A stretch of DNA of 64,000 nucleotides, taken from positions 124,001 to 188,000 of the forward strand of contig NZ_JAJNDV010000001.1 in the NCBI RefSeq assembly GCF_021043375.1, in the 5' to 3' direction. Shown one piece after another: positions 32,457 through 41,172 of this stretch (position 1 is the first letter of the stretch; every line of letters begins with the position of its first letter). Origin of the DNA: Sphingomonas sp. IC-56 (GTDB lineage Bacteria > Pseudomonadota > Alphaproteobacteria > Sphingomonadales > Sphingomonadaceae). Position numbers and translations under genes: made by a program. The notes under the pieces were generated by a model, which had not been told where the DNA came from, searched no databases, and worked only from the letters and a program-made list of their open reading frames with translations.

Positions 32457-34466
32457 TCAGAACGGCGGATCGTCCTCTTCCTCGTCGATCAGTTCGGCGG
32501 GCGCGGCCGAGAGGGTGATGCCCGCCTTGCGTCCGGCCTCGTGGAACCACAGGTCGACGATCTTCGCGTCGTCGCTCGCCGGCAGGGGATCGGCGCTCCG
32601 GACCTTGAACGTCGTCGGCAGGTTGACCGAATTGCCGAACACGAGGGCGTGCTGCTTGGGCAGCGTCGGCAGCCGGCGCAGCACGCCGTCGGATATGGAC
32701 GGCGACATCTGCCTGATCTGCGACAGGTCGTCGGGGTTCTGGATGCGGTGGACGACGAAGTTCGAGCATTGCGACAGCACGGTCTTCGACAGCTCGCTCG
32801 GCCGTTGCGACGCCACCAGCAGGAACAGGCCATACTTGCGCCCTTCCTTCGCGATCCGCTCGAAGACCCGGCCGGCGTCCAGCGCGTAGCGGGACGGCGT
32901 GGACGAGATGTAGCGGTGCGCCTCTTCGAGCAGGAGGTGGACTGGAAAGCGGCTGCGGGGGTCGGCGCGCCGCAGCAGCCTGAAGACCATGCGCGCGACC
33001 ACCGCGCTGACGAGCTCGACGACCTCGTCCTCGACCGCGTTCATGTCGATGATCACGACCTGCGAGTTCTTCACATGGCAGCCGTTCTGGACGCCGAGGC
33101 CCAGCAGCCGGGCGAGGAACGGGCCGGTATCCCCCGTCGCGCCCGCCGTCGGGTGGCGCAGGAAGGCGTAATCCTCACGCTCCAGCAGGGCCTTGAAGCG
33201 AGTTACCATCTGTGAGCAATGGTCCCGGATCTGGCGGTTGCCGTGCGCCTCCTCGTAGAGCAGCGCCAGGTCGATAGCGTCACCCAATGTCGAAAACTCG
33301 AACGGGCTGTTCGAATAGTCGGGCAGCTTGAATTCTTCGATGACAAAGCCGCCGTCGCCATCCGCACCGACCAAGTATTCGAATGCGTCTTCAATATGGT
33401 CCATCTTGCCGAAGTGCGTGTGCACCATCGCGCCGATCGTGCCCGAGCTGATCTCGGCGGTCCTGAAACGCTGGAGAATGCCAAGGATCCGCGTCTCCTT
33501 GGCGCCTGGGGGGCTCTCGTCCGACAGGATCTGGGTGATGCACTTGGCGAGGATGTGGTTGCGGATGCCGTTGAGTTGTCCGTCGGCCGCACCCCCGAAC
33601 AGCGTGGCCAGGCCGAGCGCCATGCGCAGGATCGGCACCTGCGTGCGCTCGCTGGCCTGGAGCAGCAGTTCCCACTCCGACAGGTCCAGGAACCAATGCG
33701 GAATCCTGAACCGGTCGGCAGCGGCCGTGCCGTCGAGCACCAGCCGGTCGACGCCGATCACCCCCGCCGCGGCCAGCCTGTCGAAGGCCTGGTGATATTC
33801 GCCGTTGACGTCTAGCGCGACGAAGGTCGCGCCCCTGGCATGGTGCTCGTCAGGCTTGTCGAACAGCTCCTGCAGGATCGACGCGACGGTGCACGACTTG
33901 CCACTTCCGGTGTTGCCCAGCACCGCCGCGTGGCCGCCGAAGAACTCGTCAATACGCACCTTGACCCGGTAATCCTCGAACACGACCGACTGCCCGATCT
34001 CCAAGATGCGCAGCCGGGTCGCCTCAGCCGGCACGCAGTCGCCGCCATCTGGACCCGACGACCTTTCCGACGCCGGGCTCGTGTCGAAAATGCGGTCCAG
34101 CTCCTTGTCCAGCGCGTAAAGGGCATCAGCGTAGAGGGAGGGGAAAATGGAGACGCCGAAGCGGAACCTTCCGCCCTCCACGGGCAGCATGCCCACGGGC
34201 ACGACGTCGAGGAACTTGGCCGAGCCGGCCTTGTCCATCTCGCCACCCGCACCGGCGTCGCGCTCGCGCAGCCCCACGATCTCCGCCACGACGTATTCCG
34301 CCTGGGCCGGAATCATGACGAACGAGCCCAGCCGGGCGACGTAGTGCACGTCGTCGAAGCCGACCACCGTAAAGCTGTCGGTGCCGCCATGCATTTCGAT
34401 GACGAACCTGTCGGCCGCGACCGCGACGACCGAGCCGATCGCGCGGCGCCGATCGTCAGTCGTCAT
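32457..34466 (-). CDS. herA: HerA-like ATPase of a SIR2-HerA defence pair
   Basis: This 669-residue hexameric HerA/FtsK-superfamily ATPase has an N-terminal HAS-barrel region (about 1-110), Walker A GNTGSGKS at 184-191, Walker B LLLEEAH at 511-517 and the ASQRPSELSKTVLSQC sensor/arginine region near 560. The C-terminal tail is acidic. It starts 11 bp inside the end of the SIR2 gene, so the two are coupled. SIR2-HerA pairs (also described as Nezha) form a large complex that depletes NAD+ during phage infection. It converges on the CBASS operon with a 42-bp gap in which I see nothing. Confidence 0.9.
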   Translation of the reverse strand: MTTDDRRRAIGSVVAVAADRFVIEMHGGTDSFTVVGFDDVHYVARLGSFVMIPAQAEYVVAEIVGLRERDAGAGGEMDKAGSAKFLDVVPVGMLPVEGGRFRFGVSIFPSLYADALYALDKELDRIFDTSPASERSSGPDGGDCVPAEATRLRILEIGQSVVFEDYRVKVRIDEFFGGHAAVLGNTGSGKSCTVASILQELFDKPDEHHARGATFVALDVNGEYHQAFDRLAAAGVIGVDRLVLDGTAAADRFRIPHWFLDLSEWELLLQASERTQVPILRMALGLATLFGGAADGQLNGIRNHILAKCITQILSDESPPGAKETRILGILQRFRTAEISSGTIGAMVHTHFGKMDHIEDAFEYLVGADGDGGFVIEEFKLPDYSNSPFEFSTLGDAIDLALLYEEAHGNRQIRDHCSQMVTRFKALLEREDYAFLRHPTAGATGDTGPFLARLLGLGVQNGCHVKNSQVVIIDMNAVEDEVVELVSAVVARMVFRLLRRADPRSRFPVHLLLEEAHRYISSTPSRYALDAGRVFERIAKEGRKYGLFLLVASQRPSELSKTVLSQCSNFVVHRIQNPDDLSQIRQMSPSISDGVLRRLPTLPKQHALVFGNSVNLPTTFKVRSADPLPASDDAKIVDLWFHEAGRKAGITLSAAPAELIDEEEDDPPF

Positions 34467-35772
34467 CGGTCGGCACCGCGGCGGCGGCCGAGCTGGCGGC
34501 CATGGTCTGGAGCACCAGCTTCACCGCGTCGTCGATGCGGTCCGACGGCCGCCTCGGCAGCAGGTGCTCGACGATGGTGCTGAAGTAATGGGCCGGCGCG
34601 CCGCCGGGCGGGCCCGACCCGCCGATGATCCAGATGCGCGGATCCGCCAGCGCACGCAGCTTGGCGATGTCGCCGCCCAAACCAGGATCGGCGAACACGA
34701 TGAGCCTGAAGGTCGGGATCGTCAGCGCTTGGTAGATGATGTTGTTCAGGTGCTCGTCGCCGAAGGCGTAGCCCATCGTGATCAGGACGCTCTGCTCTCG
34801 CACGATGCGCGACTGGAACTCGCGGAACAGGTCGGAATACGGAGATCCGAGGCTCGAGTTCTGCTTCGCCGGCGTCGGAAAGATCATGACCTTCGACGGC
34901 GTGGTCTGCGGCCAGGTTTCGCGGATCGGGAAGAGCCCGTGGTCGTCCTCCGTCCAGCTGATCGAGCCGTGCAGCTTGCACAGGTACACGAATCCGTCGA
35001 CCGCCGACCACTTGCGATTCGAGATGTCGAGTTGCTCTGCGAGCGCGTATCTGAAGGTTGCCGGATTGAAGCGACGCTCGACGACGCCTGAGAACCCGTT
35101 CGCGTATGGCAGCCCAAGACGGTCCATCGCCCGTTCGCTGAACAGATCGTAGTTCGTCGTGAAGATCCATGGCCGGGGCAGCGAGCGGTCGCGCAGCACC
35201 AGGCGGCGGTAGAAGGATTCGTAGAGGCCGAGCACCTGGTCGTCGCCGCTGGCGAAGGCCCCAGCCGTGCACCGCTCCCACAGGAACGCCTGCACCTTGG
35301 CGATCATGCCGTCGATCGCCGCCACCTCGTCCACGTCCCCGGCGTCGTCGCTCCGCGACAGCACGAACCGCAGCGCGTGTAGAGTCTCCATCAGCCGTTC
35401 CAGGTTGCGGGTATAGTCGCCGGCCAGGGTGAGGCCGTGCCCCGCTAGACATGACAGATCAGATGCGTCGAGCGCCCAGGCGGGGCCACCCGCGGCGGCA
35501 CCGGCCGCACCGCAGAACTCCGCCGCCAGCGGCGCCATCGTGGCGATGCCGCGCTCGGCGCCGTCCTTCATCATCGACGAGCAGCCCGCGCCGAGCAGGA
35601 AGGCGACGTTGCGCGCGCCGAGCGCCTCGCCCAGCGCCTTGCGCACCTGCTCGGGACCCTTGTCCCAGTCCAGTTCTTGCGTCCCGTGGTCGCCAGACCT
35701 GACGAAGGTAAAATACTGCGACACACTCGATGCAGTCGCGCCAAATATACCCTGATCCGCCCCGTCGCCCAT
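34456..35772 (-). CDS. SIR2-like NADase of a SIR2-HerA defence pair
   Basis: The product is about 438 residues. The SIR2 NAD-binding fold shows FLLGAGCSS (residues 59-66), the IFTTNYD motif (203-209), the catalytic His in CKLHGSISW (His268) and MGYAFGDEHLNNI near the C-terminus. Proteins of this SIR2_2 type in defence operons cleave NAD+ rather than deacetylate. ATG 35772 is used because the conserved part begins soon after. The frame is open to 35835, and a TTG at 35781 has a better ribosome site (GGAGGGGG), so the true start is open. It is the last cargo gene before the transposon end. Confidence 0.88.
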   Translation of the reverse strand: MGDGADQGIFGATASSVSQYFTFVRSGDHGTQELDWDKGPEQVRKALGEALGARNVAFLLGAGCSSMMKDGAERGIATMAPLAAEFCGAAGAAAGGPAWALDASDLSCLAGHGLTLAGDYTRNLERLMETLHALRFVLSRSDDAGDVDEVAAIDGMIAKVQAFLWERCTAGAFASGDDQVLGLYESFYRRLVLRDRSLPRPWIFTTNYDLFSERAMDRLGLPYANGFSGVVERRFNPATFRYALAEQLDISNRKWSAVDGFVYLCKLHGSISWTEDDHGLFPIRETWPQTTPSKVMIFPTPAKQNSSLGSPYSDLFREFQSRIVREQSVLITMGYAFGDEHLNNIIYQALTIPTFRLIVFADPGLGGDIAKLRALADPRIWIIGGSGPPGGAPAHYFSTIVEHLLPRRPSDRIDDAVKLVLQTMAASSAAAAVPTDDD

Positions 35773-35980
35773 CTCGCTCAAAACCCGCCCCCTCCGCCAC
35801 GCGACTCTTCTCCACATGCCGTCCGCCATCGGCACCCGTGCAAACCTTTCTGCGAGTCCAGCGCATCATCCGCAAGCCGTGCCGACAGTCGGCTCCGAAT
35901 TGGGCTGTGTGCCGCAATGCGGTTCGATGATCAGGGCAAACCTGATCATCGGGACGAACCGGCCGGGCATGTCACAGGAG
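35773..35980. other. gap between SIR2 gene and transposon end
   Basis: About 210 bases with no convincing gene. It contains the leader of the SIR2-HerA operon and a 27-bp hairpin at 35925-35951. I see no tns gene or fragment here, although in canonical Tn7 the tns operon would begin next to the glmS-proximal end. Confidence 0.5.
35925..35951. repeat. perfect 11-bp inverted repeat near the element end
   Basis: CGATGATCAGG (35925-35935) and CCTGATCATCG (35941-35951) flank a GCAAA loop. It lies 30 bp inside the first 20-bp terminal repeat. It could be an operator or promoter-proximal hairpin for the SIR2-HerA operon, a terminator blocking read-in, or part of the transposon end. Confidence 0.5.
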
Positions 35981-36040
35981 AAATCTATTGTCGGTGGGAG
36001 AACTTTATTGGGAAGGGGAAAACTTTATTGTAGTTTCACA
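35981..36040. mobile_element. Tn7-like transposon end with three 20-bp repeats
   Basis: Three units of exactly 20 bp start at 35981, 36001 and 36021. Each begins AA(A/C)(T)(C/T)TATTG, read on the minus strand as CAATAGATT, CAATAAAGTT and CAATAAAGTT. The terminal bases at 36037-36040 read TGTG on the minus strand. Tn7 TnsB-binding sites, from memory, contain GACAATAAAGTCTT, and Tn7 ends begin TGTGGG, so both features agree. Tightly spaced sites are more like a right (R) than a left end, and the R end is the one normally next to glmS. Confidence 0.75.
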
Positions 36041-36064
36041 CTACGTGGCCGCACCCGCTCCCGC
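36041..36064 (-). other. attTn7 spacer and presumed target duplication
   Basis: Exactly 24 bases separate the glmS stop codon (36065-36067, minus strand) from the first base of the transposon end (36040). Tn7 inserts about 25 bp downstream of glmS, directed by TnsD bound to the conserved 3' end of glmS. The five bases CTACG (36041-36045) would be the target-site duplication and should recur at the far end of the element. Confidence 0.7.
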
Positions 36065-37888
36065 CTACTCCACCGTAACCGACTTCGCCAAATTTCGCGG
36101 CTGGTCCACATCCGTGCCCTTCGCCACTGCGACATGGTACGCCAGCAGCTGCACCGGCACCGCATAGACCAGCGGCGCGATCAGCGGATGGACCTGCGGC
36201 ATCTCGATCGTCGCCACCGCGTCCTCCCCTGCCAGCGCTAGGCCCGCCGCGTCGGAGATCAGCACTACCCGGGCCCCGCGCGCCTTGGCTTCCTGCATGT
36301 TGGACACGGTCTTCTCGAACAGCGGGCCCGAGGGCGCTAGCACGATCAGCGGGACCGAATCGTCGATCAGCGCGATCGGGCCATGCTTCATCTCCCCCGA
36401 GGCATAGCCTTCGGCATGGATGTAGCTGATTTCCTTGAGCTTCAGCGCGCCTTCCAGCGCCAGCGGGTAATCCGGCCCGCGCCCCAGATACAGCACGTCG
36501 CGCGCCTGTGCGATCGTGCCGGCCATCGCCTCGATCTCGGCATCATGCGCCAACGCGGCGTTGATCCCTGCCGGCGCCTCGATCAGGTGCCGCACGATCT
36601 CACGCTCTTGCTCTTCGCCCAGCTTGCCTTTCGCGCGCGCCAGATTGACCGCCAGCGCAGCCATCACCGCCAACTGGCAGGTGAACGCCTTGGTCGACGC
36701 GACGCCGATCTCCGGACCAGCATGGGTCGACAGCAACAGGTCGACTTCGCGCGCCATCGAACTGGTCGGCACGTTGATGATGCCGGCGGTGGTGACGCCG
36801 TTCGCCTTCATGTGGCGCAGCGCCGCCAGGGTGTCGGCGGTTTCGCCCGACTGGCTGACTACCACTCCGAGCGTGTTCGGCAGCAGCACGGGGTCGCGGT
36901 AGCGGAACTCGGACGCCACATCGACTTCGACCGGCAACCGAGCGAACTGCTCGATCCAGTATTTGCCGATCATGCCGACATAGCTCGCCGTGCCGCAGGC
37001 GACGATCGCCACGCGCTCGATCTTGGACAGGTCGAACGTCATGTCGGGCAACGCGACTTTCTGCTCCACCGGCCGCAGATAGGATTGCAGCGTCTGGGCG
37101 ACTACGACCGGCTGTTCGTAGATCTCCTTCTGCATGAAATGGCGGTGGTTGCCCTTGTCGATCAGCGCTGCCGAGGCGCCCGACTGGACTACCGGGCGCT
37201 CCACTGCCGCATTGTTCTTGTCGAAGATCTCGATGCGGTCGCGGGTCAGCACCGCCCAGTCGCCTTCTTCGAGATAGACGATGCGCTGGGTCAGCGAGGC
37301 GAGCGCATGCGCGTCCGATCCGAGGTAGTTCTCGCCGTCGCCATAACCCACCGTCAGCGGCGCACCTAGTCGCGCGCAGATCAGCATGTCGGGCTCGTTC
37401 TTGAACAGGAACGCCACCGCGAACGCACCGTGCAGTTGCGGCAGCACCGCCGCCACCGCTTCGCGCGGGCTCTTACCGGCCTCGAGTTCGCGGCTCACCA
37501 GATGCGCCACCACTTCCGTGTCGGTCTGGCTGCGGAAGGTGCGCCCTTCCGCGATCAGCGCGTCGCGCAGCGGCTTGAAGTTCTCGATAATGCCGTTGTG
37601 CACGATCGAAACGTCGCCCACGATGTGCGGATGGGCGTTGTCCTCGGTCGGCGCGCCATGCGTTGCCCAGCGGGTATGGGCGATCCCGATCACGCCAGGC
37701 AGCGGCGACTCCGCCAGCCGCTTGCCCAGATTGACCAGCTTACCCTCTGCACGGCGGCGGTCGATCGCGCCGTCATGGATGGTGGCGATGCCCGCGGAGT
37801 CGTAGCCGCGATATTCCAGCCGCTTCAGCCCTTCGAACAGGCGGCCGGTGACGTCTTCCTTGCCCAGGATCCCGACGATTCCACACAT
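36065..37888 (-). CDS. glmS: glucosamine-6-phosphate synthase
   Basis: This 607-residue enzyme converts fructose-6-phosphate plus glutamine to glucosamine-6-phosphate, the first step of UDP-GlcNAc synthesis. The N-terminal glutaminase begins MCGIVGILG with Cys2 as nucleophile, and HTRWATHG follows. Two SIS sugar-isomerase domains (SQSGETADTLAAL, and the second ending before PRNLAKSVTVE) complete the chain. The final AKSVTVE is the conserved segment read by TnsD in attTn7. It starts one base after the glmU stop. Complete and undamaged despite the neighbouring insertion. Confidence 0.98.
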   Translation of the reverse strand: MCGIVGILGKEDVTGRLFEGLKRLEYRGYDSAGIATIHDGAIDRRRAEGKLVNLGKRLAESPLPGVIGIAHTRWATHGAPTEDNAHPHIVGDVSIVHNGIIENFKPLRDALIAEGRTFRSQTDTEVVAHLVSRELEAGKSPREAVAAVLPQLHGAFAVAFLFKNEPDMLICARLGAPLTVGYGDGENYLGSDAHALASLTQRIVYLEEGDWAVLTRDRIEIFDKNNAAVERPVVQSGASAALIDKGNHRHFMQKEIYEQPVVVAQTLQSYLRPVEQKVALPDMTFDLSKIERVAIVACGTASYVGMIGKYWIEQFARLPVEVDVASEFRYRDPVLLPNTLGVVVSQSGETADTLAALRHMKANGVTTAGIINVPTSSMAREVDLLLSTHAGPEIGVASTKAFTCQLAVMAALAVNLARAKGKLGEEQEREIVRHLIEAPAGINAALAHDAEIEAMAGTIAQARDVLYLGRGPDYPLALEGALKLKEISYIHAEGYASGEMKHGPIALIDDSVPLIVLAPSGPLFEKTVSNMQEAKARGARVVLISDAAGLALAGEDAVATIEMPQVHPLIAPLVYAVPVQLLAYHVAVAKGTDVDQPRNLAKSVTVE

Positions 37889-37889
37889 G

Positions 37890-39242
37890 TTACTTCGCTG
37901 CCTTCCTGGCTTGCATCACTTCACGGAATTTCTTCGCCCAGCCGGGCTTGGCGGTTTGCGGCGCGCGCGTCAGGCTCAGCGCGTCGGCCTCGACATCCTG
38001 CGTCACCACGCTGCCTGCCGCAACGATCGCGCCGTCGCCGATACGAACCGGCGCCACCAGCGCGCTGTTCGACCCGATGAACGCGCCCGCGCCGATCTCG
38101 GTGCGCTGCTTGAGATAGCCGTTGTAATTGCAGGTGATCGTACCCGCGCCGATATTCGCTTTCGCGCCGATCCGCGCGTCACCCAGATAGGTCAGGTGAT
38201 TGGCCTTGGCACCAGCCTCCAGCACCGCATTCTTGGTCTCGACGAAATTGCCGACGCGCGCGCCTTCGCCGATCACCGAGCCGGGCCGCAGCCGCGCGTA
38301 CGGGCCAATGTCCGCACCGGCGGCAACCTTCGCCCCCTCCAGATGGCTAAAGGCGTGAATGGTGACTCGCTCGCCCACCTCGACCTTGGGCCCGAACACG
38401 ACATTGGGCTCAATCGTCACGTCGCGGCCGATCACCGTGTCATGCGCGAACCACACCGTCTCCGGTGCCACCAGGGTGACGCCTTCCGCCATCGCACGAA
38501 TGCGCCGCGCGCGCTGCCACTCGGCCTCCAGCGCCGCCAATTCGCCGCGGCTATTAACGCCCGTCACCTCGGTCGCCTCGGTCTCCACCACTGCCGAAGC
38601 GCGGCCATCCTGCGCGGCCAGCATGACGATGTCGGGCAGGTAATATTCGGCAGCCGCATTGTCGTTGGTGACGCGCGCCAGCAGGCTGAAGAGGTCGGCC
38701 GAGCGCACTGCCATCAGCCCGGAATTGCACAGCGTTTCGGCGCGCTCCTCGGGTGAAGCGTCCTTGAACTCGACCATCTTGGCGATGCGACCATCCGCGT
38801 CGGCGATAACCCGGCCATAGGCGCCAGGATCGACCGGGCGGAAGCCGAGCACCACGGCCGCCGGCATGTCGGGCGTGTGCAGCCGGTCGAGCATCCGGCG
38901 CAGCGTCTCGGCCGTGACCAGCGGAACGTCGCCATAGAGGATCAGCACATCGCCGGTGAAGTCCGCCAGCGCGGCTTCGGCCTGTAGCACAGCGTGGCCG
39001 GTGCCCAGCTGCTCAACCTGCTCCACCGTTTCGGCGCCCAGCGCCTCTACGGCACGCTCTACTTGCTCGCGCCCGGCGCCTACCACCACGACCGTGCGCG
39101 CAGGATCGAGCGCAGCGACGCTGTCGATCAGGTGCAGCAGCATCGGCCGTCCCGCAATCGGATGCAGCACCTTGTGCGTGTCGGATTTCATCCGCGTACC
39201 CTTGCCCGCGGCAAGGATGATGGCGGCGATCGGCGATGTCAT
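37890..39242 (-). CDS. glmU: bifunctional GlcNAc-1-P uridylyltransferase / GlcN-1-P acetyltransferase
   Basis: This 450-residue enzyme makes the last two steps to UDP-GlcNAc. The uridylyltransferase loop AIILAAGKGTRM is at residues 6-17. The left-handed beta-helix acetyltransferase half from about 250 contains GARVGNFVETKNA and IGAGTITCNYNG. ATG 39242 has GGAGGGG upstream, and the longer frame is non-coding. It is the first gene of a glmU-glmS unit. Divergent from the short-chain dehydrogenase at 39363. Confidence 0.97.
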   Translation of the reverse strand: MTSPIAAIILAAGKGTRMKSDTHKVLHPIAGRPMLLHLIDSVAALDPARTVVVVGAGREQVERAVEALGAETVEQVEQLGTGHAVLQAEAALADFTGDVLILYGDVPLVTAETLRRMLDRLHTPDMPAAVVLGFRPVDPGAYGRVIADADGRIAKMVEFKDASPEERAETLCNSGLMAVRSADLFSLLARVTNDNAAAEYYLPDIVMLAAQDGRASAVVETEATEVTGVNSRGELAALEAEWQRARRIRAMAEGVTLVAPETVWFAHDTVIGRDVTIEPNVVFGPKVEVGERVTIHAFSHLEGAKVAAGADIGPYARLRPGSVIGEGARVGNFVETKNAVLEAGAKANHLTYLGDARIGAKANIGAGTITCNYNGYLKQRTEIGAGAFIGSNSALVAPVRIGDGAIVAAGSVVTQDVEADALSLTRAPQTAKPGWAKKFREVMQARKAAK

Positions 39243-39362
39243 CAGGTACCCCTCCGCGCGTCCTCCTGCCACGCTGCGCCTGCGAATTCCAGTGGGCTGC
39301 CCGTGGGCTGAGCCGGCTTCTCGCGCGTTCGGACCAGCCAGGCAGACAGACAGGAGCATAGC

Positions 39363-40154
39363 ATGAATGATGCACGTCCCCGCGCACTGGTAACCGGCGC
39401 GTCCGCCGGTATCGGCAAGAGCTATGCCGAGCACCTTGCCCGCACCGGCCACGATCTTGTCCTCGTCGCCCGCCGCGCCGATCGCCTCGAAACGCTCGCC
39501 GCCGAGTTGCGGGAGGCCACGCAGGCCGAAGTAGAAGTGCTCCCCGCCGACCTCGGCACTGACGACGGCGTGGATGCGGTGACGGCCCGGATCGACAAAG
39601 GTGACACCGCCTTCCTGGTCAACAATGCAGGCTACGCCGCTCGCGGAAAGGTCACCGAACTGGACACGCAGGCGCTCGCCGCAATGCTAAGTGTCAACAT
39701 AGTAGCGCTCAGCAAGCTTTCCGCCTCGGCGATGCGGTCCATGACGGCCCTTCGCCGCGGCACTATCGTCAACTTATGCTCAGGCACCGTCTTCATGCGA
39801 TTACCCGGCAACGCTGGCTACGGCGCGTCGAAGAATTACGTGATGGCCTTCACCCGCCACATGCAGGCCGAAGCCGCGGGAACCGGCGTCCGCGTCCAGC
39901 TGCTGGTCCCCGGCGTGATCGCCACCGACTTCCACGAGATCGCCGGAAACTCCCTCGATAACTTCCCACCCGAACGCGTGATGCAACCCGACGATCTGGT
40001 GGTGGCGTCGCTCCGTGCACTGGAGATGGAGGAGCCGGTATGCATCCCCTCACTGCCAGACATCCGCAACTGGGACAATTACGTCGCCGCCGAAGCGCTG
40101 GTCGCGAAGGACTCCTCACACGACAGACCGGCGCCCCGGTACCACGGCGCCTGA
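39363..40154 (+). CDS. short-chain dehydrogenase/reductase
   Basis: This 263-residue classical SDR has the cofactor loop TGASAGIGKSYAEHLA (residues 11-26), ARRADRL which favours NADP(H), NNAGYAARG, and the catalytic YGASK (near 155) with Ser in LCSGT. The substrate cannot be told from sequence. A C-terminal extension ending HDRPAPRYHGA is longer than usual. It ends one base before the convergent nucleotidyltransferase gene. Confidence 0.88.
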   Translation: MNDARPRALVTGASAGIGKSYAEHLARTGHDLVLVARRADRLETLAAELREATQAEVEVLPADLGTDDGVDAVTARIDKGDTAFLVNNAGYAARGKVTELDTQALAAMLSVNIVALSKLSASAMRSMTALRRGTIVNLCSGTVFMRLPGNAGYGASKNYVMAFTRHMQAEAAGTGVRVQLLVPGVIATDFHEIAGNSLDNFPPERVMQPDDLVVASLRALEMEEPVCIPSLPDIRNWDNYVAAEALVAKDSSHDRPAPRYHGA

Positions 40155-40155
40155 G

Positions 40156-41172
40156 CTATCGTGGCACATGCCCTTTGCGCCACTTGGTCCACAAGTGGCG
40201 CAAGAGCATAGCCAGCGGCATGCGGATGAAGTGGCTTCGCACATAGAAGGCCAGCCGGGTGATGCGTCGTGTCGGCCTGCCCCAGCCATCGCGCGCGGCC
40301 AGACGCCGCAGGTACAGGGCATCGGCACCGCGCAACCCACGCCAAGCTGCTGGAACTTCCGTCCCGTACAACGCGTGCGACAGCCGCGCCGCGCGGGCCA
40401 CGGCGCCTCCCAATCCATGCAGTTCGGCGCGTTCGCGTAGTCCGTCGGTCCCGAACTCGCCGATCAGGCAGTGTATGTCCCAAAGGTTGCGCAATCCGCC
40501 AGCCAGTTCGCCATCGGCAAACAGATGCGCGGCGGCATGGCAGAGCATGTCCGGCGGCGACAACATGCGCAGCCCCGGCTGCAAGGCCACGCTGTGAGCG
40601 ATCAGCGCCTCTGCGTCCGGCCTGATCCGCGCGGTGAGCGGCAGGATCGTGTGGTGGACATCAATCATGCGATCTCGCTCGCGATGGATCAGCGGCGGCA
40701 ATTCGTGCATCCAACGGCGGTAGTACGCGTCGTCATATGTGTCGGGCTTTACCCACTCCCACCCCGCCTGAAGCAGCAGGGCTTCGGCATCCTCCAGGCG
40801 CTCACGTGGTACCAGGATGTCCAGATCGCCGATCGACCGTCCTACCCCGGCCGACAGCCCTCCAGCAACAAAGGCGGTGCCTTTCAGCAGGATCACAGGG
40901 ATGGCCGAATTCGCAAGCGCTCGCCGCGCCATCTCGGCTTCCCACAGTGCCGCCACACGGCCTTGCTCGACTGATTGCCTTGCTTCCTCCAGGATTCGCG
41001 CGACGGGTGCAGGCACATCCAACCCGCCGAGCCGAAAGGCCAAGGTACCGATGATCTGCTCGGCCCGCGCGATGGCGAGCAGCGCCGTCCACCCATCTGC
41101 ATCCAGCCTTGTGGACAAGGGCTCCCGCAGTGCCCTCACCAGCAGGAGACCGTCGGTCACAACTCGCTCCAT
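40156..41172 (-). CDS. nucleotidyltransferase family protein of an HPr-rel-A cassette
   Basis: This 338-residue protein is of the uncharacterised nucleotidyltransferase family (NTP_transf_5). The Pol-beta-like core shows ILLKGTAFVAGGLSAGVGRS then IGDLDILVP, where the Asp-x-Asp binds metal, followed by DVHHTI with a third acidic ligand. Its ATG lies 16 bp inside the end of the HprK-related kinase gene. It is the last of four overlapping or abutting genes. In lasso-peptide clusters similar kinase and nucleotidyltransferase pairs modify a peptide. Here the substrate is unknown. Confidence 0.83.
   Translation of the reverse strand: MERVVTDGLLLVRALREPLSTRLDADGWTALLAIARAEQIIGTLAFRLGGLDVPAPVARILEEARQSVEQGRVAALWEAEMARRALANSAIPVILLKGTAFVAGGLSAGVGRSIGDLDILVPRERLEDAEALLLQAGWEWVKPDTYDDAYYRRWMHELPPLIHRERDRMIDVHHTILPLTARIRPDAEALIAHSVALQPGLRMLSPPDMLCHAAAHLFADGELAGGLRNLWDIHCLIGEFGTDGLRERAELHGLGGAVARAARLSHALYGTEVPAAWRGLRGADALYLRRLAARDGWGRPTRRITRLAFYVRSHFIRMPLAMLLRHLWTKWRKGHVPR

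Larger units (their letters stand above)
1..36040. mobile_element. Tn7-like element cargo (one end only)
   Basis: The whole accessory half ends at base 36040 with a Tn7-like terminus placed 25 bases after the glmS stop, which is the classic attTn7 position. Seen directly: the terminal TGTG on the minus strand, three repeats at 20-bp spacing, and only accessory genes (metal resistance, defence) left of the junction. Inferred: everything from the left edge to 36040 belongs to one element or a stack of elements. No tnsA, tnsB, tnsC or tnsD homologue is visible in the window, and the opposite end is not here, so the element's size and integrity are unknown. The AAA protein at 2029-2919 sits in a ubiquitin-like operon and is not a convincing TnsC. 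Confidence 0.7.
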
